64,000 nucleotides of DNA, from positions 4,774,001 through 4,838,000 of the forward strand of contig CAJFCV020000004.1 in assembly GCA_904066235.2 (NCBI GenBank). Direction: 5' to 3'. Below are positions 22,130 to 35,500 of this stretch, piece after piece; within the stretch, counting starts at the first letter, position 1; every line of letters begins with the position of its first letter. The translations under genes were made by a program, and so were the position numbers. Source of the stretch: Bursaphelenchus xylophilus. Lineage: Eukaryota; Nematoda; Chromadorea; Rhabditida; Aphelenchoididae. The notes under the pieces were generated by a model. It did not search any database. It saw only the letters and a list, made by a program, of their open reading frames with translations, and had not been told where the DNA came from.

Positions 22130-25100
22130 AAAAATACAGTAATCTGAAGGAGTTACGGATATTTTATTCTAAATCTGTTTTAATGTGCTATAAAATAAAT
22201 ATTTTATATGGTGGATTTCTGTTATTCTTAGTAGAGAGAAGGTTAAGTACGGTAATGCTGACCTGTATCCCCGGAACGTTTTCTCTTTTATTTCCTCGGT
22301 TTCGCTTTTCAAATTGTGGGGTTTCCCATTCCCTGAGGGATCGTGTGTTTCGTTAATTTCGGATCCCAAATATATCCACAATGATCCCATTTCCGGATGA
22401 ATCGAATTCGAATGGAGGTCATCGTATTTGGATATTACTTTAGGCATACCATTCCTCTATAATATCATTTTTCCGTTTTTATTTGGTTTTACTGACAAAT
22501 TATTGCCGTTAACTCGTCACTAGATGAGGCCGATCATGTTTCTGTGAATTTGATTGATCCCATTCCCGAAAACGGAACCCTTTCTATCACGCGACGTTCG
22601 GCACTTCCAGGGATGGGGATGACCTCAGCCTCAAGGCCATTTTGGTGACATTACTCGGCGAGCGGGGCTTGGGGCGGCGGTTTAGAGAGATCGCGAGGGT
22701 ACCTACCTTATATTTTATATTTGCATGTCCCTCTTTTTCCGTCCGACGCACCTTGAGAGGCTAAAATATGTGGGTTTTGAGGAGAAGAGAGGGTCTTATT
22801 CTCAAGTTGGGTCTTCCCTTTTTCGACCAAGAATGGCGCGTTGATTATGCAACTGGTCATTTCGAGGGGTGCATGTTTTTTTATTTTATTGGCACAGGTG
22901 TGCAAAATCGAGGGACCTTGGAATGCGACCGGTAATTCCGGGGATCCGAATGGCCTCAAATGACGGCGTTTTTGAGCGATCTTAGCGGGCGGTTGCTATT
23001 ACTAAATTTGACTAAAAAGGTTTTGAGAGCACTGCTTGTGGTTACTAGAAAAGGGTTTTGTCAAAATTTATTTTTTAGGGCTTTTCAGAATTTTGTTTAC
23101 GCCTTTTTTACTACAAAACCCGGCCATAAATCTTGCATTGTAAAGTATTGTAAGAGAATTCCCGACCAGATTCAGAATCCCTTTTCCCAGGGCGTCTGAA
23201 TCAGGATTGTAATAAGAAACTATTTGTTTTTGTCCCCGAGATTTGGCCTTATCTTATCGCCATTTCTTGGACCTTTTCAAAACAATTTCGGGAGACGTTT
23301 CTTTGCAACGGTCATCTGGATTTTTGACGTGCATAAGATGCCTGCAGAAAAATTAGCAATTTTGTTTTGTTTTGCATGAGGTTAAGGGAAGGAGATCCAA
23401 GGTTAAAAGGGTGTTTACTGAAGGTGTGGTCATGGTTTACGGGGGAAAGTTACCCTTGGTAAACTGGGCGATATGATCTGTAGGCTTACGTAAGGATTAT
23501 ATAACACTTTCCTTTCATGTGGTCATAGGAGATGTATTAAATTTACGTTATGGGTAATCTTAACTCAAGTTTTTCACGGAAGCAAAACAACTGATAAAAG
23601 TGCTTGTTGTCAAGACGATAGGGGAGAAAATATATTTTTTATCAACTGCTTTTGGGGTTTGCGATAGAACATTTTTTTGCAGTATTTTTGGCATCGTTAC
23701 CTCGAATATTTGGATGCACAATTTCTGGGTTTGAAGATAGAAAAAAGTTTAAAAAACTCCTGTGTTTTCTCACCTTATTGAGCCTAAGCTAACAATCTAC
23801 CATCTATTTTGCAAAATTGTGATCTCAGTTTGTATCTAATTACGTCAAAATCAGAGCTTTTACTAATGTTAGCCTTATAAAATTTATGTCATCAAATTTC
23901 GTATTTTTTGATCTCTTCGTCTCCCAATTTGTCTTGCCGAGAAAGAAGTATGGAATAACCTGGATTACTTCCGAATCTTGACATGGTATCCTCTTCTGTA
24001 TTAGATCACGATCCCCTTTTTCCTCTTCCTTTCCGATGCCCCATTTTCATTCACTCGGATATTTGAATTCGCATCCTCAATAAAATAAATTTCGCGTGAA
24101 ATTTATGCACAAACATCATCCCCTAAACACGTTGTCCATTGATTGCGTAATGTCCATTAAATCCCTTTCCCATTTTTATGATTCCTTAAGCGATTCATAA
24201 GCGTTTCGGCTCTTTTTCCCTGGATGAATCAGCCGAATTTGGGCTCTCGAAGAAGCGGGATTTGCGAGCTGATCGCTCTTTTCGACAGTTCATGTTGTAA
24301 AATAACCTCGGAGCCGACTTTTCCATATTATTCTTGACACTTGCGAAGACCCCGATCAATTATATTAACCTTGTTTTTTGGGGGGAGTGACCTTCAAAAG
24401 AAGCGGACTTTTGTATTTCAAGTGGAAAGTAATGAAATACTCGGCGTCCGAAGGCTTCTTGTAGCGTTTTACAGCCTGGTAGGCCTTCAGACAGCTCGTT
24501 TCATCAAAATCTAGGACATTTTTTATTTATATTGTACTTGATGGTCAATTTTCCCCAGAATTATGTGTCTACTGACCCCTGGAAATGAATGTACCGAGCC
24601 TGGAAATAAATTATATTTGACTTTTATAGATTTACCGAGGGTTTTTATGTGCCCTTGCCTTATAAGGAGGCCGCTTTGAGTGGACATTACAGAGAGAAGG
24701 GTCGTTTTTTCCGGCCTTTGTTACGCAATTATCTTTGTTTGTAGGGTAAATTCGTATCTTGCGAGAAGGCGGAGTACAAAGCGGACATTCCCCGTGTATT
24801 TTACGGCCAAATCAGCTACTTTTTTTATTAGTCTTATACTATACTGCTTTAATGTTGCAAACTGGTCTCCTTTCCTCTCCCCATTATTCCTATTGGTTCC
24901 AAATAATCAAATTAACCATTCGCAGGGATAATGTCAGCCATTCAGACCGCTAGGAATGTCCTGTCCCTCACTTTTGGCTACTTTTTTCATATAAAAAGGG
25001 GTCTGTTCATTCGAAATTACCTCCTCCATACTCTGTTATTCTCCGTTTTATATGCAAATTGGGAGAAAGAAAGTTCGGAGGGGTATTGTCTTTGCCTGGA

Positions 25101-27372
25101 GACCTTCTCCTTCCCTTCTTAAGCCCTAATTCTTTCTTTTTTTTTACTTTTTTCGAACTCGGGCCCCCTTAAACGGCGATTTTCCCAGATCCTGTGTCCG
25201 AAATCTGAAGATGTCCGGAGCTGTGGCCATTCTCTGTGGCCTTCATTATCGCCTCTTCAGAAGGCGAACGCTCTTCACGCCGTTGGCCTTGCATTGTGTC
25301 CAAATTAAGCGTTTGTTTCCCCAATTATGGGTACCCTTCCGAGGGCGCGAAACCCATTCCGGTCACTTGGAATCCCCCTTTTTTAACTTGTTGTCCTCAG
25401 GGCACGACGACCCAACTTTTTGTTCTCCGAGAATGGCCTTGAGGCGAGTTAAGGAATTCGAAATTTGATATCTTTGAAGTTTATGTAAAATATATTTTTT
25501 GGAGACCCGTTCGTAATATGGTATTTGATTTCATGCAGATTATGTCATCATTTTTTTGATACTTTGTTCTTGTGTCGTAAATCGTCGAAGATTTTTTTGT
25601 CATTCAAGCTTTGGATGAGATTTTAATTCCGATTTTAAAATCGGAAAAAATATTTTTGAACAAAATATACATGACGTTTTGATACTAACATGGAACTTGT
25701 CAATCTGAAGCTTTCTCGATGACTTGTTTCAACTCCATTTATGAGAAAATAATTACAATTAATGTCCACTTCCTGCATTCCCTTCTTTTTATGGGCTAAA
25801 TGGATGAACACCTCCATTTTCCGGTTGATTTCCCCTCAGGCAATTTCCCAATGACCTTTCCGTTTTCGTTTATTTTACTTTACTTATGTGTCGTTTATCA
25901 GCCCTGAGGGGACGGCGCGGAGTTGCAAGTGGACCTTGAGGAAGGCGACGGCATTAGCGGCTCTTCAGCATCACTTTTCTTCCGATCTTAATTCAGGTTG
26001 TCGCGTCCGGAGGCGATTATTCCCATCTCTTTATGGAAAATATTTGGGCGGATTACTCGCCGCGCTCCCGTAATTACCTTTTTTAGGCGAGTGTAAAGTA
26101 AAAACTGTCTTCGTTGCCGGAGGGGTTCTCTTCCCGTGGTCACTCGGATTTGGGTTTTTTTGAAATTTCAAACAAAAAATTACTTTTTTTGGCCACGCAA
26201 TTTGCGATCCACCGAGAGGGCGGTCCCTACTTTTGTTTGACCTTTCGGGTAAAAGTGGCCAAGGATCTGGGGGCCATGTTTGGAAAGGATCTGGAGAGTC
26301 GGCGCGAAGCAGAGTGGACATGTGTTTTTTTCTGGACGGGGATGGATACCGTAGGATCACTTACCCTTTAATTGCATTTCCAGCAGTGCATTTCACTCCA
26401 ATTTGGATATTTATTATAGACTTTTGTTTATATTTTCTTCGTGTATATGTATAGTAGGAGCCTATAGGCTGTAGAAGAATCAAAATGCTTTTATATAAAA
26501 AGTTTCTCAAGTTATGGTTGGAAATGGTTTTTTCTCTGACCAACTCTTCGTTTGTCATGATCTCTCGCCAAAAATTTTGCTAAATACTCGGGTTTGCGGC
26601 CTAAAAAGAAGTTTCTACCTTTTACAGAAAACAACTTCAAACTTTAGCCCAATTTTTCCATTTCTTCTACGTACAGTAATTTTAAAATTGACCCACAACA
26701 ACATAATTGTTTTCCATTCTTCTGTTTTTCACAACATTCTCATACGTTTTACTGTTTGCCTATTTATGTATGCAAATTTGTGTGCATTCGGACAAAAAAC
26801 TTCTTGGAAAGTGCTTTCTCTTCGTGACCTTGACCAGATTATATTATATTATTCATGACCGAGGATGGATGGCCAAGAAAAACAGACCTCTGGCCACACC
26901 TTTTGTCCGAATTTGTTCCGAATTCCGTCGAACAGGACCTCGAATAAACTTTTGTTAATCCACTAGTTACCAGTGGCATTCGAATTGATGAAATAAATAG
27001 ATCCTTTCCCCGTTTTCCCTTCTTCTGGCCCTAGCGACGCCCGACGTTTTGCTTGATTTGAGGGTTAAGAAGTTAAAAAAGGAGATGCTTTTGAAAGTAA
27101 AAACTCTTGGAGAGTAGCGATGCCTGTTTTTTGAGTGTTTTTACGAGTTTTTTTTTCGTTTGCCCTCAAGTTGCGGAATTAATTCAAAAAAAAGAATTTA
27201 AATTCCGGAGGTCAGGGATTACAAAAAGAAGACATCGGAGAGTTGAAAGACGCCGGAAGGGCTCCAAACACATTGGAAGAAATTATACTGGAGGGCTGTT
27301 TGCATTTCGAACTATAAAATTTGGGTAATTAGTCATCAAAACGGGTTTTCATCATCAAAAAAGAACTTTGAC
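22130..27372. other. Gene-poor region upstream of sidekick, part 1
   Basis: About 5.2 kb with the UFD1 3' UTR at its left end. All reading frames are short. The longer ones (for example around 25211-25468 and 26031-26360) have no domain signature and no fitting splice partner. T-runs and mixed-GC stretches alternate. The most economical reading is a large regulatory region, or 5' noncoding exons and introns of the sidekick gene, as often seen for neuronal adhesion genes. No tRNA, rRNA or transposase was found. Confidence 0.45.
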
Positions 27373-27965
27373 TATACTCCCCGTACAATGTTTTGACCCC
27401 CCTCCTAACTCCGTCCAAAGTGTACTAATTCGGACCAAATTTGGTATGTAGTATACTCACAGGCTAGTAACAAAAAATAACATAGCAAGACATACCTTAT
27501 AGTTGAATTTCAAAATCTAGAGGCAATTTTCAAAAATCACCTTGAAAAATCGAGGAAAATGTTTTGACCCCCCTTAAAAAACGTTTGAAATCGCCAGCAG
27601 ATGCAACGCAAGCCTATTGTAATCGACGTCCCATACCTGAATACAGGTTAATAAATGGTTTTCCGTTGAATGCTTTGTTGCATTTGAGGATTCAACGCGT
27701 AAAACCGTTTTTGATGTAGAGCTGCCCAAAATTGTAAAAATCTTGCCCTAGCGCTTTTCTAGAGCTCTAAATTGGGTTTATATTATGTGCTTTAGACCTG
27801 TGTTTACCTTCTCCTTTCAATAAAAGTGCATGGTGGCCTGGCGGTGTAGATTCGGCAGATACCCTCTTGTCATCCCAGCCTTGGTGAGCCATTTTCTCTT
27901 TGACTCAAGGTCGAGATGTGGTCGTTAGGTCCTCAATGTAATCCTGAGACTCCTAGTTACTCTCA
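27373..27965 (+). repeat. Left inverted arm of foldback element
   Basis: Pairs with 28272-28865. It includes two separated stretches starting gttttgacccccc and the internal block atgcacttttattgaaaggag. It ends at ttactctca. Confidence 0.85.
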
Positions 27966-28271
27966 GTAATATAAAATGTTTTGATTTGACACGTTTTGTA
28001 ATGGGTTTCATTCACCTTAATCTTAACTTTGCCGTTACTGTAAATGACCCCGAGTACTATTACATCCCCACCTACCATTTGGCGTTTCATACGTCTCAAA
28101 TGAGTATGGTGGGTGCTGTAGGGTCTTAAATTAACTGGTCTATCAAATGGAAGCCGTTTTTGGTGGCTAAAAATCCATTTGAAAAACGCGGGTTTTTCGT
28201 TAAGGTGCAAATCGGCGAAGTTGCATCTGCAAACCATATGAGACCGTGTCAGCCGGAGTTTATTCTTTGTT

Positions 28272-28865
28272 TGAGAGTAACTAGGAGTCTCAGGATTACA
28301 CTGAGGACCTGACGACCACATCTCGACCTTGAGTCAAAGAGAAAATGGCTCACCAAGGCTGGGCATGACAAGAGGGTATCTGCCGAATCTACACCGCCAG
28401 GCCACCATGCACTTTTATTGAAAGGAGAAGGTAAATACAGGTCTAAAGCACATAATATAAACCCAATTTAGAGCTCTAGGAAAGCGCTAGGGCAAGATTT
28501 TTACAATTTTGGGCAGCTCTACATCAAAAACGGTTTTACGCGTTGACTCCTCAAATGCAACGAAGCATTCAACGGAAAACTATTTATTAACCTGTATTCA
28601 GGTATGGGACGTCGATTACAATAGGCTTGCGTTGCATCTGCTGGCGATTTCAAACGTTTTTTAAGGGGGGTCAAAACTTTTTCCTCGATTTTTTAAGGTG
28701 ATTTTTGAAAATTGCCCCTAGATTTTGATATTCAACTATAAGGTAGGTCCAGCTATGTTATTTTTTGTTACTAGCCTGTGGTTATACTACATACCAAATT
28801 TGGTCCGAATTAGTACACTATGGACGGAGTTAGGAGGGGGGTCAAAACATTGTACGGGGAGTATA
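28272..28865 (-). repeat. Right inverted arm of foldback element
   Basis: Reverse complement of 27373-27965 with scattered substitutions, for example caagacata on the left against ctggaccta at the matching place. Confidence 0.85.
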
Positions 28866-29590
28866 ATTTTGAGGCCGCGATTTGTTTATTTTTTGCTATT
28901 CTCTCTTTCTATGGCTCTTTCTTGAATCAAAAATTCGCTGTGTTTATGAGTAGCAGCATAATTTGTAATAGTTTCTCAGCAATTTATATGAACCATGTCC
29001 ATTTTGTTCGAAAAGCAGATGGACATCCGAGAGAGCGGATTTTAATGTTTAATTTCCTTGGCCTCTTTCCTCAATTTTATGCATAATTTTTCATTTTGAG
29101 CCTTTAAATCTGTCATAATGACATATTTTTTGAGAATGTTTTGATTGGAACCCCCCTGTTCCCAAGGATAATAAAGATTTGGATGGATAATCGAATTCCT
29201 TTCGAATTCTTTACAAAATGGCCGCAAGATCGTGCGCTTGGCCACGTTCTTCTCCACAAGCGAACACTCATCGCGGTCCTTTTGATCGCGATCTTCCTTT
29301 TTTACAAAAACTTGGCCATTATCGGGGCCAGATCACTGTCCTGGAGTCGTTTTTCTCAGTTTCTGACGCCCATCTTCTTCTGCCTGTAGGATCGGTGGGA
29401 AGGCGGCTAAATAGTAAGAGTAATGATGTCTTTTTGAGTGGAACGAAGCCGGCTTCGCGCGAGAAAAATGCAATTTCCAACGGGGCGATTGGCGTCGCTG
29501 TTGTCTCGCTGGCGGAGTCGCAAATTATATATCGCGTCGCGTAATTTGTAAGCTCTGTAATTACGATCCGTTTCCAGGGCATGATACTAG
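28866..29590. promoter_or_regulatory. Sidekick upstream region, part 2
   Basis: About 725 bp between the foldback element and the sidekick start codon. No coding exon is seen. A cgtttccag acceptor at about 29571-29579 lies 11 nt before the ATG and would serve a spliced leader or an upstream noncoding exon. Confidence 0.45.
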
Positions 29591-32500
29591 ATGAGTCGAC
29601 GAAAAGATAAATGGCCCCAGTGGCCAGTTTTGTTTATATTTTCCTTTATTTCTACAGTAAATTCGGCCGAAAATCCTCCAGAATTCTCGCCGATTGACTC
29701 GGCTGGTGTGAATCCCACACAAATCTGGCTGCCCGAGAGATCTGCACTGAACATAAAGTGTCCATTGGTGAACAAAGTATCGAGTATTCAGTGGTTTAAA
29801 GACGGGAAACGGCTGATTGGAGAGAATGCCATCTTTTACGACCAAGGAACCGTTTCCAGGGAGGATTCTGGGTTCTATCAGTGTTTGGCGACAAATTCAA
29901 AGGGGTCTGCGTTCTCCTGGGGAATGAATGTTACTGTAGTTTGTAAGTTTTTTTTGAAAAATTGAACGAAAATTTTTTAAAATTAAAATTTTGGGATTTT
30001 TTAAAATTTTATAATAAATGATGACTAATTTTTTACATAGTTTATTTTTTAGATATTGATGGGTTTGCAGCCTCGACGGAGACCTCAGAATGGCTTGTCA
30101 AGGACTTAAATAGTTTTGTAATCCGCCCTCCGGCTATAAAATCTAGTCCGAACCTCGGCCTCAGCTGGCGATGGTTTATTGGTGACGAAGAGGTAATTTT
30201 TTATATTTGTGGTGCAAAGAATGAGCACATATTATGGCGAAATCATCGTATTTTAAAAATAAATTACCGTATCTTTTAGATTTCTACAAACGACAACTAT
30301 TACGTAACAACCACGGGTACTTTGGTGGCCATAAATCCGAAGAAGAACACTTTCAATTACAAGGTCCAAGTCCGCGATCTCAATTCCGGGATCTTTGTCC
30401 ACAATTACATCGTCAAACAAGACCCAACTTCTCTGGTTCGGGAGTCCAAATTCCAAATTCTTTATGGTCCAACCGACCAAACGCTGATCTCGGGCCGAGC
30501 CAAGCCAGTTTCCCTTCGATCCACGGGGCCAGATCTTTCGGAAGCCGCGATTTTTGAGTGTATTCCGTCTTTTCAAGGGATCCTGCCGCCTGAAATCAAG
30601 TGGTTTATAGATGCTCAGCCCGTTCTCGAGGAGATAAATGGAATTCATCTAGAGAACGAGGGACGGCGACTAATCATTTATCCAAATTCCCACCTAATGG
30701 GACCCAAATCTCATACGGCAAAGATCAAATGTGCTGTGAGAAGTGGAGACGACGTTTATAGTGATTACGCGACGGCTGAATTGATGTATCTAGGTGAGGA
30801 ATAGACAAGTCCAACTGTTTTACGTTTTACAAAAAGTTTTCTTTATAAAATCTCTAATCTGAACCTTGTTTTAGAGTCTCCCAAGATCGATCTCTCACAA
30901 TTTCTCCAAAATCGCCCTATTTTCCGCGGCGACAACCTTCGGTTGAGTTGTCCCACAGAAAAAGGGTGGCCAAGACCCAAGATCTCCTGGTATCATGATG
31001 GAAAACTTGTAAGTTACTAGTAATTGTAGTCATCATACATACTAATCATCATACTTTAGCTGGAGAATTCTCCAACGATCCTAAAAGTGAATAGAATAAC
31101 CGAAAATGACTACGGAATCTACCAATGTGTGGCAAAAAATTCTGCTGGGCTGGACTTGGCGACAACCTATGTTCATGAACCTGGTAAGTCGCAAAAAAGT
31201 TTTTTTTTTGAAAACAAAGTGTAAAAGGTCTGCCTTCAAAAAAATTTTGTCGAAGAAAATGATGACCAAATTTTTTTCAGATGACAAAATGTTTGTCCGA
31301 GCTGCAGATGAGTCGTCACAAGCCTTTGAATTCCAAGAGCAACCAGAAGATGTCTTCACGAAGCCAGGGAAAGATGTTCTCTTCAAGTGTAAAACCTCCG
31401 ATCCCCATAACAGCCGGATCTCCTGGCGTTATAACGATGAGGCCTTGTTGATGGACAATCCAAGATTGAACACTAATCTCAGTTCCCTTGTCATCCATGA
31501 CACTCACAAGGAGGATTCTGGAGTCTATACTTGTGTAGCGACTAATCAAAACGGACAAGTTATCAGGGCATCGGCCGTGTTGGACGTCTCTGGTAAGGAA
31601 TTAAAATCTTTTTGAATAAAATACGTTTCAAAAATAATTTTTTGTTACTTTAGGCTCCCAACTGATCCAAGTGGGACCCTCAAATCAATCGCTTTTGATC
31701 GGAACCAACATCAAAATGCCATGTATAATATCCGAGGAGGCCTTATCTCGAGGGAAAGTCGAACCCATCTGGTCGAAAAATGTGAGTTATTAAATTTTTG
31801 ACATCATGATGACATTTTTATCTCAATGTCACCATTTTTTTATTTTTTGACTCGGCGCCTAAGGGGAGTTTCCTTTGAAATAACATCAATTCCGTTTTTT
31901 ATAAGCCCGTTTGAGAGTATAAAGTTGCTTTCCTTTGTCATCTGTCCAAACAAGATTAAGGTCAATCTCTCGTGGCCCGGAAATGTCAAGAGTGCGCGAG
32001 CCTTTCCTTTTAGACCTTATTTAATGGCCACTGTCCACAAAACGGACGCCGTTTATTGATGGGAATCCTAAATTAAAACCCCTCGAGCAAACAAAAACAG
32101 ACTTTTAATTTGGCCAATGTTTTAGGGCCAATTAATTCCGAAGAGCGGGGATCCGATGAGAAGAGTGAGCATCGACGAGGACGGACAGTTGACCATCAAT
32201 CAAGTGGGCCCGGATAGCATTGGGGTCTACAAATGCACGGTGAAAAGCGGAATGGAAGAGGAGAGTGTGGAAGCGTCGTTGCAGATCATCGGTATAAGAA
32301 AAAACAATCGAGAGATAAACAAAAACATTATAATCCTTTCAGAAAGACCAGGAATGCCCGTTCAAGTCCAGGCCCAACTTATAAATGACAGTATCCCCGC
32401 CAAAATCAAAGTTTCTTGGCGTCCCGGCTTCGATGGAAACTCTCCACTCATAAAACATGCCGTGGAAATGAGATTTGTTGGAAGTTCGGGTCTCTGGAAT

Positions 32501-35500
32501 GATTGGGAGACGGTCGTGGACAACGTGAATGCCGAGACTTGTTGCTCCGTCTTCATCGACAACGTCCGTCCTTCCTCAACGGCCGAGTTTCGAGTGGTCG
32601 CCTTCAATGTTCATGGCCCTGGCCGTCCTTCTTTGTCCTCTAACAACGTCACCATGCCCCAATCCCCTCCGGCGGCTAGTCCCCGATCAGTGGCGGCCAG
32701 TCCAAGGACCTCCAATTCAGTGATGGTCCAATGGCAACCCCCTCCGCCAGATCAATGGAATGGGGACATTCTGGGATATAATATTCGATACAGATTGGCT
32801 GGGTATAATCTCCCATGGCAAGAGAAAAATGTCAGCAAATCGGATGCCAGAAACGCCCTTCTTGAGCAGTTGATCACCTGGAGGGATTATGAAGTTCAAG
32901 TCGCTGCGTTTAATAATCGAGGATTGGGGGTTTACAGTAAACCTATTGAAGTTCAACCGTTGGAAGGAAGTAAGTTATGTTGTAATTGACAATTAGATGA
33001 GGAAAGTGTATAATATTAACAATTTTTGTAATGATTTTGGTTACTTTTAGCCCCAATGGAAGCCCCTCACAACGTGCAGGTTACAGTACTCAGTTCAACG
33101 GAAGTTTTGGTCGAATTTGATCCACTTGATCAACAAATGATCCCGGGAGTCAATCAGGGATATAAAGTTGGTTTTAGAACTTCTTAATCGCCTCGTGGAA
33201 CAATTTTTCATACTATGACATCATAATTTTCAGATTGATTTCTGGAAAGGCGAAGTTGGCGGCCAAAAATACCGGACTGTGAAAGTGGTCCCAGATCAAA
33301 CACGGCTCCGAGAAAAAGTGGAAGATCTGGAGAAATTTGGACATTACAATATGACAGTAGTTTGTTACACGAATGCGGGAGATGGGCCGAGGAGTGATCC
33401 GATTGAGGTAGTAACCGAAGAGGATGTCCCTGGCCCTGTCCCCTCCATTTCTTTCGATCAAGTTCAATTTTCTTCGGTGGTTGTTCAATGGGAAGCTCCT
33501 GTTGAACCAAATGGAGTGCTGATTAGTAAGTGTCTATGCCATTATTTGGAATAATGTTCTATTTCTTTGTAGAATACATCCTGCGCCATTGGGAGACTTC
33601 CAAACCGGATGACAAACAGACAATCGAAGTGACCGCCGACCAGAATAATGTGACTGTTGAAGGCCTCAAAGCATCCACCCAATACTCAGTGGATATCCAG
33701 GCCCTGACAAAAGTGGGCGCCTCTCCTCGAACCGAAGCCAAATTCGAATCCGGGGTCCCTCCAGAACTCCCAGGCCGCCCATCCGCCCTAACCATCTCGG
33801 ATGTTGGCCCCAGAAGTGCCGTGCTTCAATTCATCCCCGGATTTGATGGCCATTCTTATATCAAAAAGTGGATTGTCGAAGCCAAAGTTGGATCGTCTAC
33901 TGTCTTCACTCAGATCTTTAATATCACAGCGCCTAAGGCAAGGTCTTTCACCATCAACAAGCTCCGTCCATTCACCAAGTACCAGGTCCGGCTGATTGCG
34001 GAGAATATCCGAGGTCGCGGGGCTCCTTCAGATCCCAGCAGATCCTTCGAAACCCAAGCCACGGAGCCAGAAAATGCTCCGGAGAAAATTTATGCAGAGC
34101 CAGTGGCATCAGATAGAATCCAACTTGTTTGGACTCCTCTTTTGCCCAATCATTGGAATGGAGAACCTCGCGGATATGTCATTTATTACCGAGCGATGAA
34201 ACCCAAAAAACTCGGGGGCAACAGCCAAGAAAAGGAGGGAAATAACAATGAGTGGATCACGGTAAAAACGTTGAATCACAAGGCCAGTGAGATGACTTTG
34301 TTGGACTTGGAGCCGTTCACTACTTATCAGATCAGAATGGCGGCAGAAAATTCGTTTGGACTGAGTGAAACTTCGACTGTAATTACGGCTACTACTTACG
34401 AAAGCAGTCCCAGTGAAGGCCCGGAAAGTGTAATTGTGGATTTGCATCAAAGTACAGTCCGAATTCAGTGGGATGAAGTCCCATTGGAGCATCGAAGAGG
34501 GATGTTGGAGGGATATAAAGTGGAGTTAGTGCCGGAGGATCAGAATCTGAGGGGTTATCACACTAAAGAGACGATCATCCCAAGTCCCGAGACCAAGATG
34601 ACATACTTCCAAACCCGCGATCTTCGACCTGCAACTGCTTATAGAGTGTTTGTATCAGCGTACAATTTGGTTGGAGAGGGTCCACCTTCATCTGAAAGTC
34701 CTCTAATCCACACTCCGCCTGATATTCCGGAGCCTCCAATTCATGTGAAGTTCAGTAAAATCTCGAATAACAGCCTGATTCTGAAGTGGGAAGCCCCTCT
34801 CAATCCGAACGGAGTGATCACCAATTATGTCCTCAGGCATTGGAAGGCCGTAAAAGGAGAAGAGAGCGCTGTTTCGACCGTCCTACCCCACAGTATCTAC
34901 CAGTTTTCGGCCGCTTCCCTGAGTCCAGATTCCAATTATATTTTTGGAATCAAAGCCCAATCAGAAGTGGGTGTGAGCAAAGAAGTTCAGTTGGGAGTTA
35001 TCACTACCAATCGAAAACTCAATCTACCCTCTCCAAAGGCACCAATTAGCAAGACGGTGGATGCGGTGGGAGCAGATAATTTGTGGTGGCATTTCGAGAT
35101 CCCGGAGGGAGAAGGAGAGGTCAGAGAGGTGGAAGTTCAGTACCAGAGGAAGAATCAGGACTCTTGGAATAGATGGAGAAGGGCTATTCTACCAGCCGAG
35201 GGAAAGTTCAAGATATCGGAGTGAGTTTTGATATCAGATTTAGCAAGAATATTTTTCATATCTCATCACATCCAAGTACAACATAAAATTCTTTCAGCCT
35301 GATCCCCAATATGGCATATCGAACACGGATAAGGTATATTGGAGACAATGATGACACCACCTGGTCAGCCGAATCGGATTGGGCCAAGACTCTTGGCTCG
35401 GCTCCTAAAATTGCCCCGGGCAATGTAAGGGCCAAACCTTATGAAGCCTCTTCGATTCTTTTGGAATGGAATCCGATAAATGAGTTAGAATGGAATGCGG

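Larger units (their letters stand above)
27373..28865. mobile_element. Foldback / long-TIR non-autonomous DNA transposon
   Basis: A nearly perfect inverted repeat of about 593 bp per arm encloses a 306-bp loop. The outer ends read TATACTCCCCGTACAATG on the left and the reverse complement on the right. Just outside, similarity stops abruptly (left ..tttgac, right attttg..). With a TA at each extreme, insertion into a TA dinucleotide by a Tc1/mariner-type enzyme is the simplest explanation. No transposase reading frame is present in the arms or loop, so the element would have to be mobilised in trans. The arms differ at only scattered bases, pointing to a fairly recent origin or to homogenisation. 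Confidence 0.8.

Noticed and set aside
25211..25468. 85-codon ATG frame in the gene desert
   Set aside because: No domain, no signal, no fitting splice sites. Several equally long frames overlap on the same strand.
27953..28321. 122-codon minus-strand frame in the foldback loop
   Set aside because: Spans arm and loop, no transposase motif, no DDE-like spacing, composition random.
32156..32292. Apparent separate gene starting at an internal ATG within sidekick
   Set aside because: It is an Ig-domain exon of sidekick (32126-32291) with matching phases on both sides.
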